From: Roseburia sp.
GTDB taxonomy: Bacteria > Bacillota > Clostridia > Lachnospirales > Lachnospiraceae
Assembly (NCBI GenBank): GCA_030844625.1
Contig: JAUUNJ010000158.1
Location: 1-6,259 of the forward strand
Length of the DNA: 6,259 nucleotides
Direction of reading: 5' to 3'
Shown here: one piece after another, positions 5,475 to 6,259 of the stretch
How the letters are laid out: each line of letters begins with the position of its first letter
How positions within the stretch are numbered: the first letter of the stretch is position 1
Notes under the pieces: generated by a model
Told to the model about the DNA's origin: nothing
What the model saw: the letters and a program-made list of their open reading frames with translations, nothing else
Databases searched by the model: none
Position numbers and translations under genes: made by a program

Positions 5475-5738
5475 ATGCGCATAGATGAATTAAAAAGGAA
5501 AGAAGTAATTAATAGCTGTACATGTAAAATTTTGGGCTGTGCTGATGATATTGAATTTGACATATGTACGGGATGTATAAAAGCCATTATTGTTCCAGGA
5601 CCGGGAAAATGGTGTGGGTTGATATGCAGTGAATTTGAGTTTGTCATACCGTTCCAATGTATAACGCAGGTAGGTCCTGATATTATTCTTGTGAAAGTCA
5701 ATGAGGAGGAGGTAAAGCGTAAGATTAAAATAGTTTAA
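5475..5738 (+). CDS. ylmC: YlmC/YmxH family sporulation-associated protein, cysteine-rich
   Basis: An 87-residue small protein of the PRC-barrel-like YlmC/YmxH family, which has no firmly established biochemical role; the same family gene also lies downstream of sigG in B. subtilis. Recognisable blocks are RIDELKRKEVIN (2-13), ILGCADDIEFD (19-29), IKAIIVPGPGKW (35-46), the barrel strand EFVIPF (55-60) and VGPDIILVKV (66-75). It has eight cysteines (15, 17, 22, 31, 34, 47, 51, 62), including CxC and CxxC pairs, which could bind a metal; the B. subtilis protein as I remember it has none. ATG 5475 is chosen from the family N-terminus, but the ribosome site is poor (only GGT about 8 nt upstream), so translation may be weak. 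It is probably co-transcribed with sigG. Confidence 0.85.
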   Translation: MRIDELKRKEVINSCTCKILGCADDIEFDICTGCIKAIIVPGPGKWCGLICSEFEFVIPFQCITQVGPDIILVKVNEEEVKRKIKIV

Positions 5739-5743
5739 ATACC

Positions 5744-5772
5744 TTGACCAAAATATAATTATTCTCTATAAT
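5744..5772 (+). promoter_or_regulatory. Strong sigma-A promoter of nrdR
   Basis: TTGACC (5744-5749), a 17-bp spacer, and a perfect TATAAT (5767-5772); only one of twelve hexamer bases departs from consensus. It begins 5 nt after the ylmC stop. This is the best vegetative promoter in the window and marks the end of the sporulation unit, although no terminator separates ylmC from nrdR. The predicted start near 5779 gives a leader of about 101 nt. Confidence 0.85.
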
Positions 5773-5788
5773 CATGTTATGTGAACTT

Positions 5789-5833
5789 GTTCGGGACTGT
5801 ACAAAATCCGGGGGTTTATTGTGCAGGCTGAAC
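5789..5833 (+). other. Structured stem in the nrdR 5' leader
   Basis: GTTCGG (5789-5794) pairs with CTGAAC (5828-5833) with one G-U pair. After a small internal loop, CTGTAC (5797-5802) pairs with GTGCAG (5821-5826), again with one G-U. A further short pairing of AAATC (5804-5808) with GGTTT (5813-5817) is possible near the tip. The stem is not followed by a U-run, so it is not an intrinsic terminator. The leader also carries the palindrome AATAATTATT (5854-5863) just before the ribosome site. I do not recognise a known riboswitch class. Confidence 0.45.
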
Positions 5834-5879
5834 GGTAATGTTAGAAGTCGAAGAATAATTATTGTTGGAGGTAAGCCCC

Positions 5880-6259
5880 ATGAAGTGTCCTTATTGTGGA
5901 GATGAAAGTATAAAGGTTATTGATTCTAGACCGGCGGAAGAAAATAATGCCATAAGGAGAAGACGCCAATGTGAGAAATGCAAGAAAAGGTTTACCACTT
6001 ATGAGAAGGTAGAATCCATACCGCTCATCGTAATAAAAAAGGGAAATATCAGAGAATCATATGATCGTGGAAAGATTGAAGCGGGTATACTGAGATCCTG
6101 TCATAAACGGCCTGTATCTTATGATCAGATTGTTGCAGCAGTGGAAGATGTGGAAAATGCAATTTTTAACATGGAACAGAAAGAGATATCCAGTCAGGTG
6201 ATTGGTGAACTTGTAATGGAGCGGTTAAAAGAATTAGATCAGGTGGCGTATGTAAGATT
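5880..6259 (+). CDS. nrdR: Transcriptional regulator NrdR, 3' end cut by window
   Basis: NrdR is the nucleotide-sensing repressor of ribonucleotide reductase genes; it reads ATP/dATP levels through an ATP-cone and binds paired NrdR boxes. The 126 residues present show the N-terminal zinc ribbon with Cys3, Cys6, Cys31 and Cys34, the DNA-contacting IRRRRQCEKC (25-34), the family block RFTTYEKVE (37-45), and most of the ATP-cone from about residue 49 (PLIVIKKGN) to VAYVR at the edge. The family is about 150 residues, so roughly 25 are missing. The start is ATG 5880 with GGAGGT at 5867-5872 and a 7-nt spacer. No ribonucleotide reductase gene is in the window, so its targets lie elsewhere. Its strong vegetative promoter suggests it is independent of the sporulation genes upstream. 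Confidence 0.96.
   Translation, partial: MKCPYCGDESIKVIDSRPAEENNAIRRRRQCEKCKKRFTTYEKVESIPLIVIKKGNIRESYDRGKIEAGILRSCHKRPVSYDQIVAAVEDVENAIFNMEQKEISSQVIGELVMERLKELDQVAYVR

Noticed and set aside
5749..5764. NrdR-box-like AT-rich sequence inside the nrdR promoter
   Set aside because: The match to ACACWATATATW is about nine of twelve in an AT-rich spacer, with no second box one helical turn multiple away; this is expected by chance.
5774..5908. Possible 44-codon upstream reading frame in the nrdR leader
   Set aside because: Its ATG (5774) lies upstream of the predicted transcription start near 5779, it has no ribosome site, and it overlaps nrdR out of frame.
1..6259. Search for a novel defence, mobile or accessory system
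   Set aside because: Every sizeable stretch is accounted for by core division, sporulation or nucleotide-regulation genes on one strand, with no transposase, integrase, direct repeats or composition break.

Overview
The window is an AT-rich chromosomal segment from an endospore-forming Clostridia-type Bacillota. The FtsZ sequence, the cysteine-rich YlmC/YmxH protein and the gene order suggest Lachnospiraceae, but this is from family recognition only, with no database search. All genes lie on the + strand and both ends are cut through genes. I see no mobile element, CRISPR array, tRNA, rRNA or phage gene.

Layout. (1) 2-1362 is the tail of a division and cell wall (dcw) cluster: the C-terminal part of the SEDS glycosyltransferase FtsW, then a divergent FtsQ/DivIB. 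(2) 1363-1641 carries a weak terminator-like element, a good sigma-A promoter and a leader of about 158 nt. It feeds ftsZ (best start is TTG at 1642), which ends at a strong intrinsic terminator (2787-2814). (3) 2815-2997 holds two Spo0A-box-like sites and a perfect TATAAT without a normally spaced -35. This resembles the Spo0A-activated spoIIG promoter and drives spoIIGA and sigE, which abut as TAAATG. (4) An 89-bp gap precedes sigG. It contains a sigma-F-like promoter and one arm of an 11-bp inverted repeat whose other arm covers the sigG start codon. (5) ylmC/ymxH follows sigG. (6) A near-consensus sigma-A promoter and a structured leader precede nrdR, which runs off the right edge.

How the genes work together. 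FtsW, FtsQ and FtsZ build the division septum, including the asymmetric sporulation septum. SpoIIGA is the membrane protease that activates pro-sigma-E in the mother cell. Sigma-G is the late forespore sigma factor. The segment thus joins septum formation to the compartment-specific sigma factors that depend on it, and the order ftsZ - spoIIGA - sigE - sigG - ylmC resembles that of Bacillus subtilis.

The genes themselves are familiar. The most interesting signal is the sigE-sigG junction. A transcript reading through from spoIIG would fold so that the sigG start codon is base-paired, while a transcript from the internal sigma-F-type promoter would lack the blocking arm. Other points worth attention are the nrdR leader stem, a perfect Shine-Dalgarno plus ATG inside sigE, the eight-cysteine YlmC, the TTG start of ftsZ, and the absence of ftsA and murG from their usual dcw positions.
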